A DNA stretch of 64,000 bases from Limnohabitans radicicola (GTDB lineage: Bacteria; Pseudomonadota; Gammaproteobacteria; Burkholderiales; Burkholderiaceae_C): NCBI RefSeq assembly GCF_014837235.1, contig NZ_JACYFT010000001.1, positions 1,518,174 through 1,582,173 on the forward strand, given 5' to 3'. Below the pieces are notes generated by a model. That model did no database searches. It was not told the DNA's origin and worked only from the letters and a program-made list of their open reading frames with translations. Shown here in pieces: positions 46,216 through 56,046 of this stretch. Position 1 is the first letter of the stretch. Every line of letters starts with the position of its first letter. The translations under genes and the position numbers were made by a program.

Positions 46216-47648
46216 AACTGCTGGACCCTGGCGCGCTGATCGACGGCTTTGAAATCGAGGAATGCCTGCACGCAGGCGGCATGGCGCACATCTACAAGGT
46301 GCGATACGCACCGGGTGCCGATGGCACACGCCGCGAGGCCGAGTTCCCGATGGCGATGAAAATCCCGCGCATGACGGCGGGTGACGGGGCTGAGAACATC
46401 GTGAGCTTCGAGGTCGAGCACCAGATCATGCCTGCGCTGACGGGCCCGCATGTGCCGCGCTTTGTGGCGGCGGGTGACCTGTCGCGCACCCCGTACCTGG
46501 TGATGGAGTACGTGCAGGGCCAGACCCTGGACCATTGGCTTGACAGGCCTGAGCCTTTGAGCCCGCAGGAGATGGCGCGTCTGGGCGCAGCGGTCGCCAA
46601 GGCCGCGCACAGCCTGCATCGGCAAAACGTGTGTCACCTGGACCTCAAGCCTGCCAACGTGCTGATCCGACCCGATGGCTCGGCACTGCTGCTGGACTTC
46701 GGTTTGTCGTGCCACGCCCACTACCCCGACCTGCTGGCCGAAGCCCTGCGCAAGGCGGTGGGCTCACCGATCTGGATCGCGCCCGAACAGGTGGTGGGGG
46801 TGCGTGGCGACCCGCGCAGTGATGTGTTTGCCATCGGCGTGATGCTGTACCAGCTGGCCACGGGCGAGACGCCGTTTGGCGAACCTGCCACGGCCGCAGG
46901 CATGCGACAGCGCTTGTGGATGGACCCGGTGCCGCCGCGCCAGCGCCGTCCCGATCTGCCCGAGTGGCTGCAGGAGGTCATCCTGCGATGCCTGGAGCCT
47001 GTGGCCGCGCAGCGTTACCCGTCGGCGGCGCATTTGGCGTTTGACCTGACGCACCCCGACGACGTTCGCGTCACCGACCGGGGCCGCCGCACCGAAGGCA
47101 CTGGTTTTTGGGTTCACTTCAAGCGCTGGTTGCGTGCGGCAGGCATGCAGTACCAGCCCAGTCCGCTGCCTTCGCAGCAAATCGAGCAGGTGCCCATCGT
47201 CATGGTGGCAGTGCCCTATAAGGACGTGAGCGATGCCACGCTGTACTCCCTGCGCGAAGCGGTGGCGCGTTCGCTGGGCATCCGCCCCGGGGCGCGGTTG
47301 GCGTGCGTCACCGTCATCTCGCCCGGCGACACCAACGCCACCGACAACGCGCTAAGTGAGACGACCGTGCACCGCTGGCACCTCACGCGTTTGCAGCAGT
47401 GGGCGCAGCCACTCGACCTGGCGGACCACCAGACGTCTTTTCATGTGCTCGAAGCAGGCGATGTGGCCGATGCCATCGTCAAGTACGCCGGAGGCAACGC
47501 GGTCAGCATGATCATCATGGGGGCGGCCACGCATGGCCTGCAGATGCAGCGCTTGGTGGCCACGGTGCCGATCAAGGTGGCGATGGAAGCGCCTTGCACG
47601 GTGATCCTGGTCAAGCAAAGCCTGCCTTTTGAGCTGTTGGGCAGGTGA
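46212..47648 (+). CDS. Ser/Thr protein kinase fused to a UspA domain
   Basis: 478 residues, starting with TTG at 46212, which overlaps the preceding stop as TTGA. The kinase domain (about 10-280) has the AMK lysine (PMAMKIPR), catalytic D144 in HLDLKPANVL (HLD instead of HRD), DFG at 162-164, and APEQ plus DVFAIGVMLY. From about 325 to 475 a universal stress protein domain follows, with MGAATHGLQMQRL and the end APCTVILV, though its second nucleotide-binding Gly-Ser is replaced by Ala-Thr. A signalling role in stress is likely, and the nearby FNR-type box points to oxygen. Confidence 0.85.
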   Translation: MKLLDPGALIDGFEIEECLHAGGMAHIYKVRYAPGADGTRREAEFPMAMKIPRMTAGDGAENIVSFEVEHQIMPALTGPHVPRFVAAGDLSRTPYLVMEYVQGQTLDHWLDRPEPLSPQEMARLGAAVAKAAHSLHRQNVCHLDLKPANVLIRPDGSALLLDFGLSCHAHYPDLLAEALRKAVGSPIWIAPEQVVGVRGDPRSDVFAIGVMLYQLATGETPFGEPATAAGMRQRLWMDPVPPRQRRPDLPEWLQEVILRCLEPVAAQRYPSAAHLAFDLTHPDDVRVTDRGRRTEGTGFWVHFKRWLRAAGMQYQPSPLPSQQIEQVPIVMVAVPYKDVSDATLYSLREAVARSLGIRPGARLACVTVISPGDTNATDNALSETTVHRWHLTRLQQWAQPLDLADHQTSFHVLEAGDVADAIVKYAGGNAVSMIIMGAATHGLQMQRLVATVPIKVAMEAPCTVILVKQSLPFELLGR

Positions 47649-47675
47649 TGCGCCTGGCTGCGCCACAATCGGTGC

Positions 47676-48698
47676 ATGACCCAAGATCCCTCTGCGCGCC
47701 ACCCTTATGCTGAACTCACCCCCGACAAGGTGATGGATGCCTTGTCAGGACTGGGTTTGTGGCCCGATGGTCGGCTGCTGGCGCTGAGCTCTTACGAAAA
47801 CCGTGTGTACCGCGTGCACCTGGACGAGCCCGAGCAAGGGCACAGCGCGGTGGTGGTCAAGTTCTATCGCCCGGGACGTTGGAGTCGCGAGCAGATTCAG
47901 GAAGAACACGACTTTGCCGCTGAGCTGGTGGCGGGTGAGGTGCCTGTGGTGGCGCCATTGCAGATACAGGGGCGCACCCTGCACCATGCCGATGGCTTTG
48001 ATTTTTCGCTCAGCCCCTTGCGTGGCGGGCGAGCACCCGAGCTGGATGACTTCGAGGTGCTCGAATGGATCGGCCGTTTTTTGGCCCGCATCCACACCGT
48101 GGGGTCTGCGCAAGCTTTCACGCACCGTCCAGCGCTGGATGTACAGACCTTTGCCAAAGAGCCCGCCGAGTGGCTGCAGACGCACCAGATGATTCCGCTG
48201 GAGGTCGAACGCGAGTGGTACACCGTCTATCAGCAGGCACTGGGCCTGATCGAGCAGGCGTTTGCAGATGACGCTTCTGAGCGTCGCATTTTGCGCTTGC
48301 ATGGCGACTGCCACCCGGGCAACATTTTGTGGACACCCGCCGAGTTGCCTGGCGGAGGCCCGCACTTTGTGGACCTGGACGACGCCCGCATGGGCCCGGC
48401 CGTGCAGGACCTGTGGATGCTGCTGTCGGGCGACCGGGGGCAGCGCACGCAGCAGCTGTCGGCGCTGCTCGACGGCTACGAGCAGGTGCGCGATTTTGAC
48501 CGTGCAGAGCTGCGCCTGATCGAGCCACTGCGCACCTTGCGTTTGATCCACTACAGCGCCTGGTTGGCGCGGCGCTGGGAGGACCCGATCTTCCCAATCA
48601 ACTTTCCGTGGTTTGGCACACCCGACTATTGGCGCGGTCAGGTGCTCATGCTGCAAGACCAGATCGACGCGATGCAGGAGTCGGCTCTGGTGGTCTGA
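47676..48698 (+). CDS. srkA: Stress response kinase A (SrkA/YihE)
   Basis: 340 residues of the aminoglycoside-phosphotransferase-like kinase fold. The catalytic loop is LHGDCHPGNILW and the metal-binding motif VDLDDARMGP. In E. coli SrkA counteracts the MazEF-related stress death pathway and phosphorylates proteins. It starts 27 bp after the kinase-Usp gene and probably shares its operon, giving two kinases and a phosphoesterase in a row. Confidence 0.9.
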   Translation: MTQDPSARHPYAELTPDKVMDALSGLGLWPDGRLLALSSYENRVYRVHLDEPEQGHSAVVVKFYRPGRWSREQIQEEHDFAAELVAGEVPVVAPLQIQGRTLHHADGFDFSLSPLRGGRAPELDDFEVLEWIGRFLARIHTVGSAQAFTHRPALDVQTFAKEPAEWLQTHQMIPLEVEREWYTVYQQALGLIEQAFADDASERRILRLHGDCHPGNILWTPAELPGGGPHFVDLDDARMGPAVQDLWMLLSGDRGQRTQQLSALLDGYEQVRDFDRAELRLIEPLRTLRLIHYSAWLARRWEDPIFPINFPWFGTPDYWRGQVLMLQDQIDAMQESALVV

Positions 48699-48792
48699 GC
48701 CTTGGATGGCGCCCTGTGCCAGAGTGTCTTGTGCTTGACAGTTTGTGCATGGATCAACCTGTACGCTGGGCGTCTCAAATGCAGGAGCCCCC

Positions 48793-49371
48793 ATGAACGA
48801 CCGTGCCCAATTTACCCGCATGCAGGACAGCACCCAGCAGGACTGGCAGCTGATCGCAGGCGAGTTCATGCAGTTCACCAAGACGCTGCCCGATCGGGTG
48901 ATGGCGCATTTGAAGCTGCTGGACGGTGACTACGGCGGCTTTCCGGTGGACCGCTACACCCACTGCCTGCAGACCGCCACCCGGGCCCTGCGCGATGGGC
49001 GTGACGACGAATACGTGGTGTGCGCCTTGCTGCACGACATCGGTGACACGCTCGGCAGCTTCAACCATCCGGACATCGCCGCCGCCATCCTCAAGCCCTT
49101 CGTGTCTGAAGCCAATCTTTGGATGGTGCAGAACCACGGGATTTTTCAGGGCTACAACTTCTTCCACCACATCGGCATGGACCGCAACATGCGTGACATG
49201 TTTAAAGGCCATCCCCACTACGCCCGCACCGAAGAGTTCATCGCGCTCTACGACGACCCGGCGTTTGATGCCCATTACGACACCCTGCCCATCGAAAGCT
49301 TTGAGCCGATGTTGCGCAAGGTGATGGCCCAGCCTGTGAATTCGGTCTACAAGGACGCTTTGAAAGCCTGA
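48793..49371 (+). CDS. HD-domain protein, possibly a PhnZ-like di-iron enzyme
   Basis: 192 residues from the ATG at 48793 (AGGAG upstream). Metal ligands are arranged as H in YTHCLQTA, HD in ALLHDIGD, H in FNHPDIAA, H in MVQNHGIF, and acidic residues near YDDPAFDAHYD. This order is close to the small HD proteins that include the mixed-valent di-iron oxygenases PhnZ and TmpB, as well as plain phosphohydrolases. No phosphonate genes are near, so the substrate is unknown. A bidirectional terminator separates it from htpG. Confidence 0.7.
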   Translation: MNDRAQFTRMQDSTQQDWQLIAGEFMQFTKTLPDRVMAHLKLLDGDYGGFPVDRYTHCLQTATRALRDGRDDEYVVCALLHDIGDTLGSFNHPDIAAAILKPFVSEANLWMVQNHGIFQGYNFFHHIGMDRNMRDMFKGHPHYARTEEFIALYDDPAFDAHYDTLPIESFEPMLRKVMAQPVNSVYKDALKA

Positions 49372-49389
49372 CTTTCAAAGCAGCAAAGC

Positions 49390-49423
49390 AAAAGGGGCGG
49401 CACCCAAAGGTGCGGCCCCTTTT
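49390..49423. terminator. Bidirectional terminator between the HD gene and htpG
   Basis: AAAAGGGGC and GCACC arms pair with GGTGC and GCCCCTTTT, around a 4-nt loop with one G-G mismatch. A and T tracts on both sides allow termination from either strand, which suits the convergent genes. Confidence 0.9.
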
Positions 49424-49441
49424 GTTGGAGGTGCGCGCGGA

Positions 49442-51409
49442 TCAGCTCAGCAGCGCATTCACCCGCTTCACATAAGCCGCCGGGTCTTCGGGCAAGCCGC
49501 CTTCGGCCAGCAGGGCCTGGTCAAACAGGATGTGGGCCAGGTCATGGAAGTGCACCGAGCCGTCGAGCTTCTTGACCAGCGCGTGCTCGGGGTTGACCTC
49601 CAGCACGGGCTTGACTTCAGGGGCTTGTTGCCCGGCCTGCTTGAGCATGCGGGCCAGTTGCATGCTCATGCCGCCATCGGTCACCACCAGGCAAGCGGGG
49701 CTGTCCACCAGGCGGCTGGTCACGCGCACGTCTTCGGCTTTGTCTTTCAGCGCTTCTTTCAGCTTGGCCAGCACGGGCTTGAAGCTTTCGGCGGCGGTTT
49801 CGGCCGCTTTCTTTTCTTCTTCGTCCTGCAGCTTGCCCAGGTCAAACGCACCCTTGGCCACGCTTTGCAGCGGCGTGCCGTCGAACTCGTGCACAAAGTT
49901 CAGCGCCCATTCGTCCACGCGGTCGGTCATCAGCAGCACTTCGATGCCTTTTTTCTTGAAGACCTCGAGTTGCGGGCTGTTCTTGGCGGCCGCCAGGGTG
50001 TCGGCGGTGATGTAGTAAATCGCGTCCTGGCCTTCCTTCATGCGGGTCTTGTAGTCGGCCAGGCTCACACTGACGGTGTCGCTGGTGGTCGACGCGAAGC
50101 GCAGCAGCTTGGTCAGGCGGTCCTTGTTGCCGAAGTCTTCACCCAGGCCTTCTTTCAGCACTGCACCGAACTCGGCGTAGAACTGGGTGTATTGGCCGAG
50201 TTTGGCTTTGTCTTCTTCACTCAGGACATCCGTCACACCGTCCGTGCTATCAGGGGCCTTGTCGTGCTTGGCCAGGTCTTCCAGCATCGACAGCACGCGT
50301 TTCGTGCAGCCTTCGCGGATGGCCTTGACGTCGCGGCTTTCCTGCAGCAGCTCGCGGCTCACGTTCAGGGGCAGGTCGGCCGAGTCCACCACACCTTTGA
50401 CAAAGCGCAGGTAGCTGGGCATCAGCGCCTCGGCATCGTCCATGATGAACACGCGTTTGACGTACAGCTTGATGCCCGCCTTCTTGTCGCGGTTCCACAG
50501 GTCGTGCGGTGCCTTGCTCGGGATGTACAGCAGTTGCGTGTATTCGGTGCTGCCCTCCACGCGGTTGTGTGTCCAGGTCAGCGGCGCTTCAAAGTCGCGG
50601 CTGATCTGTTTGTAGAAGTCGGCGTATTGCTCGTCGGTGACGTCTTTCTTGGGGCGGGTCCACAGGGCGCTGGCCTGGTTGATGGTGTCCCATTCGCCGG
50701 TCTTGACCATGCCGCCGGGTTTGCGCCCACCGTTTTCATCGTTCGGGTCGATCAGCTCGCCATCTTTCCACTCTTCCTTTTCCATCAGGATGGGCAGGCT
50801 GATGTGGTCGGAGTATTTGCCGACGATTTCCTTGAGCTTCCAGGTGTTGGCGTATTGCAGTGCGTCTTCGCGCAGGTGCAGGATCACGCTGGTGCCCCGC
50901 TCGGCGCGGGTGATGGCTTCGACTTCAAAGTCTCCCGTGCCGCCGCTGATCCAGCGCACGCCGTCTTCGGGTTTGGCCCCTGCGCGACGGCTTTCGACGG
51001 TGATCTTGTCGGCCACGATGAAGCCCGAATAAAAGCCCACACCGAACTGGCCGATTAGCTGTGCGTCGGCTTTCTGGTCGCCGCTGAGCTTGCTCATGAA
51101 GTCTTTGGTGCCGCTCTTGGCAATCGTCCCCAGGTGGTCGATGGCTTCTTGCGCTGTCATGCCGATGCCGTTGTCGCTGATGGTCAGCGTCTTGGCCGTC
51201 TGGTCAAAGGTCAGCCGCACCTGCAACTCGGGCGCGTCTTCGTACAGGGCGTTGTTGTTGAGGGCTTCAAAGCGCAGCTTGTCGCAGGCGTCCGAGGCGT
51301 TGGAGATCAGCTCGCGCAGGAAGATTTCCTTGTTGGAATACAGCGAGTGGGTGACCAGGTGCAGCAGTTGTGCGACTTCGGCCTGAAAGGCATGGGTTTG
51401 CTTGCTCAT
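49442..51409 (-). CDS. htpG: Hsp90-family chaperone HtpG
   Basis: 655 residues, somewhat longer than E. coli (624). The GHKL ATP site is complete: [31 protein letters not shown]. The middle domain and dimerising C-terminus are full length. It is a cytoplasmic ATP-dependent chaperone, commonly heat-induced. It is downstream of the pseudouridine synthase gene with an 84-bp gap. No heat-shock promoter was identified with confidence. Confidence 0.97.
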   Translation of the reverse strand: MSKQTHAFQAEVAQLLHLVTHSLYSNKEIFLRELISNASDACDKLRFEALNNNALYEDAPELQVRLTFDQTAKTLTISDNGIGMTAQEAIDHLGTIAKSGTKDFMSKLSGDQKADAQLIGQFGVGFYSGFIVADKITVESRRAGAKPEDGVRWISGGTGDFEVEAITRAERGTSVILHLREDALQYANTWKLKEIVGKYSDHISLPILMEKEEWKDGELIDPNDENGGRKPGGMVKTGEWDTINQASALWTRPKKDVTDEQYADFYKQISRDFEAPLTWTHNRVEGSTEYTQLLYIPSKAPHDLWNRDKKAGIKLYVKRVFIMDDAEALMPSYLRFVKGVVDSADLPLNVSRELLQESRDVKAIREGCTKRVLSMLEDLAKHDKAPDSTDGVTDVLSEEDKAKLGQYTQFYAEFGAVLKEGLGEDFGNKDRLTKLLRFASTTSDTVSVSLADYKTRMKEGQDAIYYITADTLAAAKNSPQLEVFKKKGIEVLLMTDRVDEWALNFVHEFDGTPLQSVAKGAFDLGKLQDEEEKKAAETAAESFKPVLAKLKEALKDKAEDVRVTSRLVDSPACLVVTDGGMSMQLARMLKQAGQQAPEVKPVLEVNPEHALVKKLDGSVHFHDLAHILFDQALLAEGGLPEDPAAYVKRVNALLS

Positions 51410-51493
51410 ATCGATTCAAAAGGTCAAAAACAAAAGATCAAAAAACCAAAACGCCCCGCAGTTGGGGGCGTCTGGCAGGGTTTCAAGAGGGGG

Positions 51494-52402
51494 TCAGAAC
51501 GACTCGTTGGGCCCCAGATACCGCCAAGTGCCCGCAGGCATCTGGCCCAGCTGCACACGGCCCATGCGGATGCGCTTGAGGCCGACGACTTTGAGGCCCA
51601 CTTGTTCGCACATGCGGCGGATTTGGCGCTTCTTGCCTTCGGTCAGCACAAAGCGCAGCTGCTCGGGGTTTTGCCACTCCACTTTGGCAGGCTTGAGCGG
51701 CTTGCCGTCCAGGCTCAGGCCGTGGCGCAGGCGCTCCAGTTGGGCTGCCGGGAACACAGCCTGCACATTGCTGGTCACGCGATCGTTCTCGTCGATGCTG
51801 CTCAGCTGTGTGGCCTTGCCGCCGTAGGTGGCGGACGCTGCTGACGCGGCGGCGGTGTTCTCGTGCCCGGTGTAGGCCACGCGCACCAGGTATTCCTTCT
51901 CCATCTCGGAGTCTTCGCCAATCAGCTGGCGTGCCACGCGGCCGTCCTGTGTCAGCACCAAAAGACCGGTGGAGTCGATGTCCAGGCGCCCGGCCGGGGC
52001 CAGGCCGCGAAGTTGCGGCGGTGTGAAGCGCAGCTTGGACGGGTCGCCCATCCAGTGGCTGCGCGGGTTGATGAGGGTGATGGCCGGTTCGTGCCCGTCT
52101 TCGGCCTGGCCGCTCACATAGCCCATGGGTTTGTGCAGCAAGATGGTGACCCGCCGCTCTTGCTGCTGCTCGGCCGCTTTGTCCACGGTGATGCGGTCCG
52201 ACAGGGTGACTTGCTGGCCCATGCTGGCGGGCTGGCCGTTGACCTTGACCCAGCCTTGCTCGATCCAGGCGTCTGCCTCGCGGCGCGAGCACATGCGCAG
52301 CTCGGCCATGCGTTTGTTCAGCCGCTGGGTGCCTGTGGCCGAGGCGTCGGCGCCTTTGCCCTCAGGACGGGGTGCGCGTTTGAAAGCCGGAGTGGGGTTC
52401 AT
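51494..52402 (-). CDS. rRNA pseudouridine synthase (RluF/RsuA family)
   Basis: 302 residues. An N-terminal S4 RNA-binding domain ([20 protein letters not shown]) is followed by the catalytic domain with Asp in [14 protein letters not shown] and a C-terminal [21 protein letters not shown]. It isomerises uridine in rRNA, and the N-terminal similarity is nearest RluF. The S4 domain is preceded by a 26-residue charged leader. The start at 52402 gives that leader; an inner start is possible but lacks a better ribosome site. Confidence 0.88.
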   Translation of the reverse strand: MNPTPAFKRAPRPEGKGADASATGTQRLNKRMAELRMCSRREADAWIEQGWVKVNGQPASMGQQVTLSDRITVDKAAEQQQERRVTILLHKPMGYVSGQAEDGHEPAITLINPRSHWMGDPSKLRFTPPQLRGLAPAGRLDIDSTGLLVLTQDGRVARQLIGEDSEMEKEYLVRVAYTGHENTAAASAASATYGGKATQLSSIDENDRVTSNVQAVFPAAQLERLRHGLSLDGKPLKPAKVEWQNPEQLRFVLTEGKKRQIRRMCEQVGLKVVGLKRIRMGRVQLGQMPAGTWRYLGPNESF

Positions 52403-52424
52403 AGGGGGTGGTGCTGGAAAAACT

Positions 52425-53153
52425 TCAAGGATTGTCGCCGCTTTGCTTGAACACGGTCTGGCGCAAGCCGTCCAGGTTCAGGATGCGCAGGCCACCGTAT
52501 TCGACGCGGATGAGCTGCTGGGCTTCGAGCACGCGCAATGCCTCGTTCACCCGCTGGCGCGACAGCCCCGCCAGATAGGCCAGCTCTTGCTGCGTGATGC
52601 GAAGCACCTCGCCCACACCGGAAAACAGCACGGGGTTGAACAGTGCCGCCAGATTGCGGGCGACCTTGATCTCGGGGTTGTTCAGGCGATCCACCTCACG
52701 GGCCGCAATGAACTGACCCAGGCGTTCGTTGAGCTGGCTCATGATGAAGCGGTTGAAGCCGATCGAGTGGTCCAGCAGCCAGTGGAAGGTGTCGACCGGC
52801 AAGCCCGCCACCACGCTGGCGCGCAGGGCCTGGATGTTGTAGCGGTAGCTCTCGCGCTTGAGTGCCGTGCCTTCGCCAAACCAGCCGCCCGGCGGCACGC
52901 CGGTGAAGGTCATGGTGTGACCTTGTTCGTTGTCGCTGCTCATCTTGAGCAGACCCGAGATGACGCCAAACCAATAGGTGACCGGACGCCCCACGCGGCA
53001 CACATAGTCGCCCGCCTGCGGATCGCTCACCACCAGCTGGGGCACGATCTGCGCCCGTTCATCGGCTTGCAACAGGGCCAGCCAGGGAATTTGGGTCAAT
53101 TCGCTGGGGGTAGGAGGTCTGCGACGTTGGTAAACGCTGGGTGGGGTGCTCAT
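52425..53153 (-). CDS. Crp/Fnr-family transcriptional regulator
   Basis: 242 residues. The cyclic-nucleotide-binding-like beta roll covers about 30-140 ([12 protein letters not shown]) and a winged HTH follows ([24 protein letters not shown]). The N-terminus lacks the four cysteines of true Fnr, so it does not hold an iron-sulfur cluster. It is divergent from the acyl-CoA ligase-liv operon and two palindromes lie in the gap, which makes it the probable regulator of that operon (inference). Confidence 0.9.
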   Translation of the reverse strand: MSTPPSVYQRRRPPTPSELTQIPWLALLQADERAQIVPQLVVSDPQAGDYVCRVGRPVTYWFGVISGLLKMSSDNEQGHTMTFTGVPPGGWFGEGTALKRESYRYNIQALRASVVAGLPVDTFHWLLDHSIGFNRFIMSQLNERLGQFIAAREVDRLNNPEIKVARNLAALFNPVLFSGVGEVLRITQQELAYLAGLSRQRVNEALRVLEAQQLIRVEYGGLRILNLDGLRQTVFKQSGDNP

Positions 53154-53207
53154 GGGCGGTGTGGCCGCGTCAGTCGGCTGTCAGTTGCGCTAGGGGTCTA
53201 CCCTGAA

Positions 53208-53236
53208 TTGTCGTCGAAACGACAACTTGACGTCAA
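53208..53236. promoter_or_regulatory. Twin palindromes between the Crp gene and the ligase-liv operon
   Basis: TTGTCGT-CGAA-ACGACAA (53208-53225) is perfect over 7 bp each side, and TTGACGTCAA (53227-53236) is a perfect 10-bp palindrome one base further on. They differ from both CRP (TGTGA-N6-TCACA) and FNR consensus sequences, and may be the private sites of the adjacent regulator. Confidence 0.55.
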
Positions 53237-53309
53237 ACTGAGGCATAGCATCCGTTCAAGTTCAGCTGCAGTCACTTTTTCTGCAGTGCTTTTGGAGACA
53301 GGCTACGTG

Positions 53310-55256
53310 ATGCAAACAACGTTTCCCCGATTGATGCTCAAGCATGCTGCGGAGCGCCCAGCGGCGCCCGCCTTGCGTGAAAAGGAATATGGCATTTGGC
53401 AAACCACCCCTTGGGCGGATTTGGCCAAACTGGTCGAGGCCATTGCCTGCGGCTTGCACCAGGCGGGCTTGCAGCGCGGTGAGCACATGGTCATTGTGGG
53501 CTCCAACCGACCCCGTCTGTCGGCCACCATGCTGGCCGCACAGTCGCTGGGCGCCATTCCCGTGAACCTGTACCAGGACGCGGCAGCGCCCGAGTGCGTA
53601 TTCCCCATCAACAATGCCGAAGTGCGTTTTTGCGTGGTGGAAGACCAGGAGCAAGTCGACAAGATGCTGGAAGTGCGTGAGCAATGCCCGCAGCTGGCAC
53701 ACATTTTTTATGACGACCCGCGCGGCCTGCGCAACTACGTGGAAGATGGCCTGGGTTCGGTCGACGAGCTGATCGCTGCGGGCCAGGTGTTCATGGTGCA
53801 GCATCCCCAGTTTTTCCACCTCGAAGTGGAAAAGGGCAGCAGCGACGATGTCGCCGCGATGTTTTTCACCTCGGGCACCACGGGCAATCCCAAAGGCGTG
53901 GTGCACACGCACGGCACCTTGATCGACCGTGCGCAAGCCGGTGCCGAGTTCGACAAACTGACCAGCGCGGAAGACGTGCTGGCGTACATGCCGCCCGCCT
54001 GGATCGGTCAGAACATCTTCAGCTACGCCCAGTGGCTGGTGTGTGGTTATGTGGTCAACTGCCCTGAGTCGGGTGCCACGGTGACCATCGATTTGAAAGA
54101 AATCGGCCCCACCTATTACTTTGCGCCTCCCCGCGTGTTCGAGGGCATGCTCACCAGCGTCATGATCCGTATGGAAGATGCAGGTGCTTTCAAGCGCAAA
54201 ATGTTCCATGCCTTCATGAACGTGGCCAAGAAAGTCGGCCCCGCACTCATGGATGGCCAATCCGTGGGTCTGGTGGATCGCCTGAAATATGCCTTGGGCA
54301 ATTTCATGGTGTACGGCCCGCTGCGCAACAACCTGGGTTTCAGCCGAGTGCGCGTGGCCTACACCGCGGGCGAGGCCATTGGCCCGGACTTGTTCACTTT
54401 CTACCGCTCGATCGGCGTGAACATCAAGCAGTTGTACGGCTCGACCGAGACTGCCGTGTTTGTCTGCCTGCAACCCGACAACGAAGCGCGTGCCGACACC
54501 GTGGGCGTGCCGTGCAAAGGGGTGGAGATCAAGGTGGCCGACAACGGCGAGATCCTGGTCAAGTCGCCAGGCTTGCTCAAAGGCTATTACAAGAACCCCG
54601 AAGCCACGGCCGAAGTGTTGACGGCCGATGGCTGGTACCACACCAGCGATGCAGGCTTCATCGACAACCATGGGCACTTGAAGATCATTGACCGTGTGAA
54701 AGACGTGGGTCGCCTCAAAGGCGGCGCCAACGATGGCGCCATGTTCGCGCCCAAGTACGTCGAGAACAAACTCAAGTTTTTCCCCTTCATCAAGGAGGTT
54801 GTGGCGTACGGTGACCAGCGCGAAAAAGCCTGCGTGATGATCAACATCGACTTCGACGCCGTGGGCAACTGGGCCGAGCGCCGCAACCTGCCTTATGCCG
54901 GTTACACCGATCTGGCCCAAAAGCCTGAGGTGTACCAGCTGATCAAGGACTGCGTCGAAAAGGTCAATGCCGATCTGGCCGAGGACGCCTTGCTGGCGGG
55001 CAGCCAGGTCAGCCGCTTCCTGGTGCTGCACAAAGAACTGGACGCCGACGACGGCGAGTTGACCCGCACCAACAAGGTTCGCCGCGGCTTCATCGCCGAG
55101 AAGTACCAGCCACTGGTTGACGGCCTGTATGACGGCAAGACCGAGCAGTTCATTGAGACCGTGGTCAAGTTTGAAGACGGTCGCACCGGCAGCGTGAGCG
55201 CCACGCTCAAGATTTCGGATGCGAAGACATTCACCCCTGTGAAGGCAGCAGCATGA
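53310..55256 (+). CDS. AMP-dependent acyl-CoA ligase, long-chain type
   Basis: 648 residues from the ATG at 53310. A GTG one codon earlier is also possible (GGAG at 53294-53297). The P-loop TSGTTGNPKG lies near residues 188-197, and YGSTETAVFV and the long C-terminal VKDVGRLKGG are of the large plant-type long-chain ligases. It couples a carboxylic acid to CoA with ATP. The livG start overlaps its stop (ATGA), so activation and import are co-expressed. The substrate is probably a fatty, aryl or branched acid and cannot be specified. Confidence 0.9.
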   Translation: MQTTFPRLMLKHAAERPAAPALREKEYGIWQTTPWADLAKLVEAIACGLHQAGLQRGEHMVIVGSNRPRLSATMLAAQSLGAIPVNLYQDAAAPECVFPINNAEVRFCVVEDQEQVDKMLEVREQCPQLAHIFYDDPRGLRNYVEDGLGSVDELIAAGQVFMVQHPQFFHLEVEKGSSDDVAAMFFTSGTTGNPKGVVHTHGTLIDRAQAGAEFDKLTSAEDVLAYMPPAWIGQNIFSYAQWLVCGYVVNCPESGATVTIDLKEIGPTYYFAPPRVFEGMLTSVMIRMEDAGAFKRKMFHAFMNVAKKVGPALMDGQSVGLVDRLKYALGNFMVYGPLRNNLGFSRVRVAYTAGEAIGPDLFTFYRSIGVNIKQLYGSTETAVFVCLQPDNEARADTVGVPCKGVEIKVADNGEILVKSPGLLKGYYKNPEATAEVLTADGWYHTSDAGFIDNHGHLKIIDRVKDVGRLKGGANDGAMFAPKYVENKLKFFPFIKEVVAYGDQREKACVMINIDFDAVGNWAERRNLPYAGYTDLAQKPEVYQLIKDCVEKVNADLAEDALLAGSQVSRFLVLHKELDADDGELTRTNKVRRGFIAEKYQPLVDGLYDGKTEQFIETVVKFEDGRTGSVSATLKISDAKTFTPVKAAA

Positions 55257-56035
55257 GTAAAGTGATTGGTGACGTCATCCTCGACGTCCAGAACATCAGC
55301 CTCCGGTTCGGTGGCGTGAAAGCCTTGACCGACATTTCCTTCAACGTGAAGGAACACGAGATCCGCTCGATCATCGGCCCCAACGGTGCAGGCAAAAGCT
55401 CGATGCTCAACTGCATCAACGGCGTGTACACGCCGCAAGAAGGCTCGATCACTTTCCGTGGTCAGACCTTTGACCACATGAACAGCCGTCAGGTGGCCGA
55501 GATGGGCATTGCCCGCACGTTCCAGAACCTGGCTTTGTTCAAGGGCATGAGCGTGATCGACAACATCATGACCGGTCGCAACCTCAAGATCAAAAGCAAT
55601 ATCCTGATGCAGGCTTTGCGCGTGGGCCCAGCAGCCCGCGAAGAAGAGGCGCACCGCGAAAAAGTCGAGCACATCATCGATTTCCTTGAAATCCAGGCGT
55701 TCCGCAAAACCCCCGTGGGCCAGTTGCCCTACGGCCTGCAAAAGCGCGTGGACCTCGGCCGTGCCCTGGCCATGGAGCCCCAAGTGCTCTTGCTCGACGA
55801 GCCCATGGCCGGTATGAACCTGGAAGAAAAACAGGACATGTGCCGCTTCATCCTCGACGTGAACGACGAGTTTGGCACCACCATCGTGCTGATCGAGCAC
55901 GACATGGGCGTGGTGATGGACATTTCGGACCGTGTGGTCGTGCTCGACTATGGCAAGAAGATCGGTGACGGCGAACCCGAAGAAGTGCGCAACAACGAAG
56001 ACGTGATCCGGGCTTACCTCGGCACCTCTCACTGA
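55253..56035 (+). CDS. livG: Branched-chain amino acid-type ABC ATPase LivG
   Basis: 260 residues. Walker A GPNGAGKSS, the LivG loop FGGVKALTDISF, signature region PYGLQKRVDLGRALA and Walker B LLLDEPMAGMN are present. It energises the LivHM permease. It overlaps the ligase gene by four bases (ATGA), and the permease gene follows after 11 bp. Confidence 0.93.
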   Translation: MSKVIGDVILDVQNISLRFGGVKALTDISFNVKEHEIRSIIGPNGAGKSSMLNCINGVYTPQEGSITFRGQTFDHMNSRQVAEMGIARTFQNLALFKGMSVIDNIMTGRNLKIKSNILMQALRVGPAAREEEAHREKVEHIIDFLEIQAFRKTPVGQLPYGLQKRVDLGRALAMEPQVLLLDEPMAGMNLEEKQDMCRFILDVNDEFGTTIVLIEHDMGVVMDISDRVVVLDYGKKIGDGEPEEVRNNEDVIRAYLGTSH

Positions 56036-56046
56036 GCGGAGACATC

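Noticed and set aside
52125..53309. Upstream extension of the acyl-CoA ligase in the same frame
   Set aside because: It runs antisense through the Crp gene and the palindromes; the ligase homology starts at 53310.
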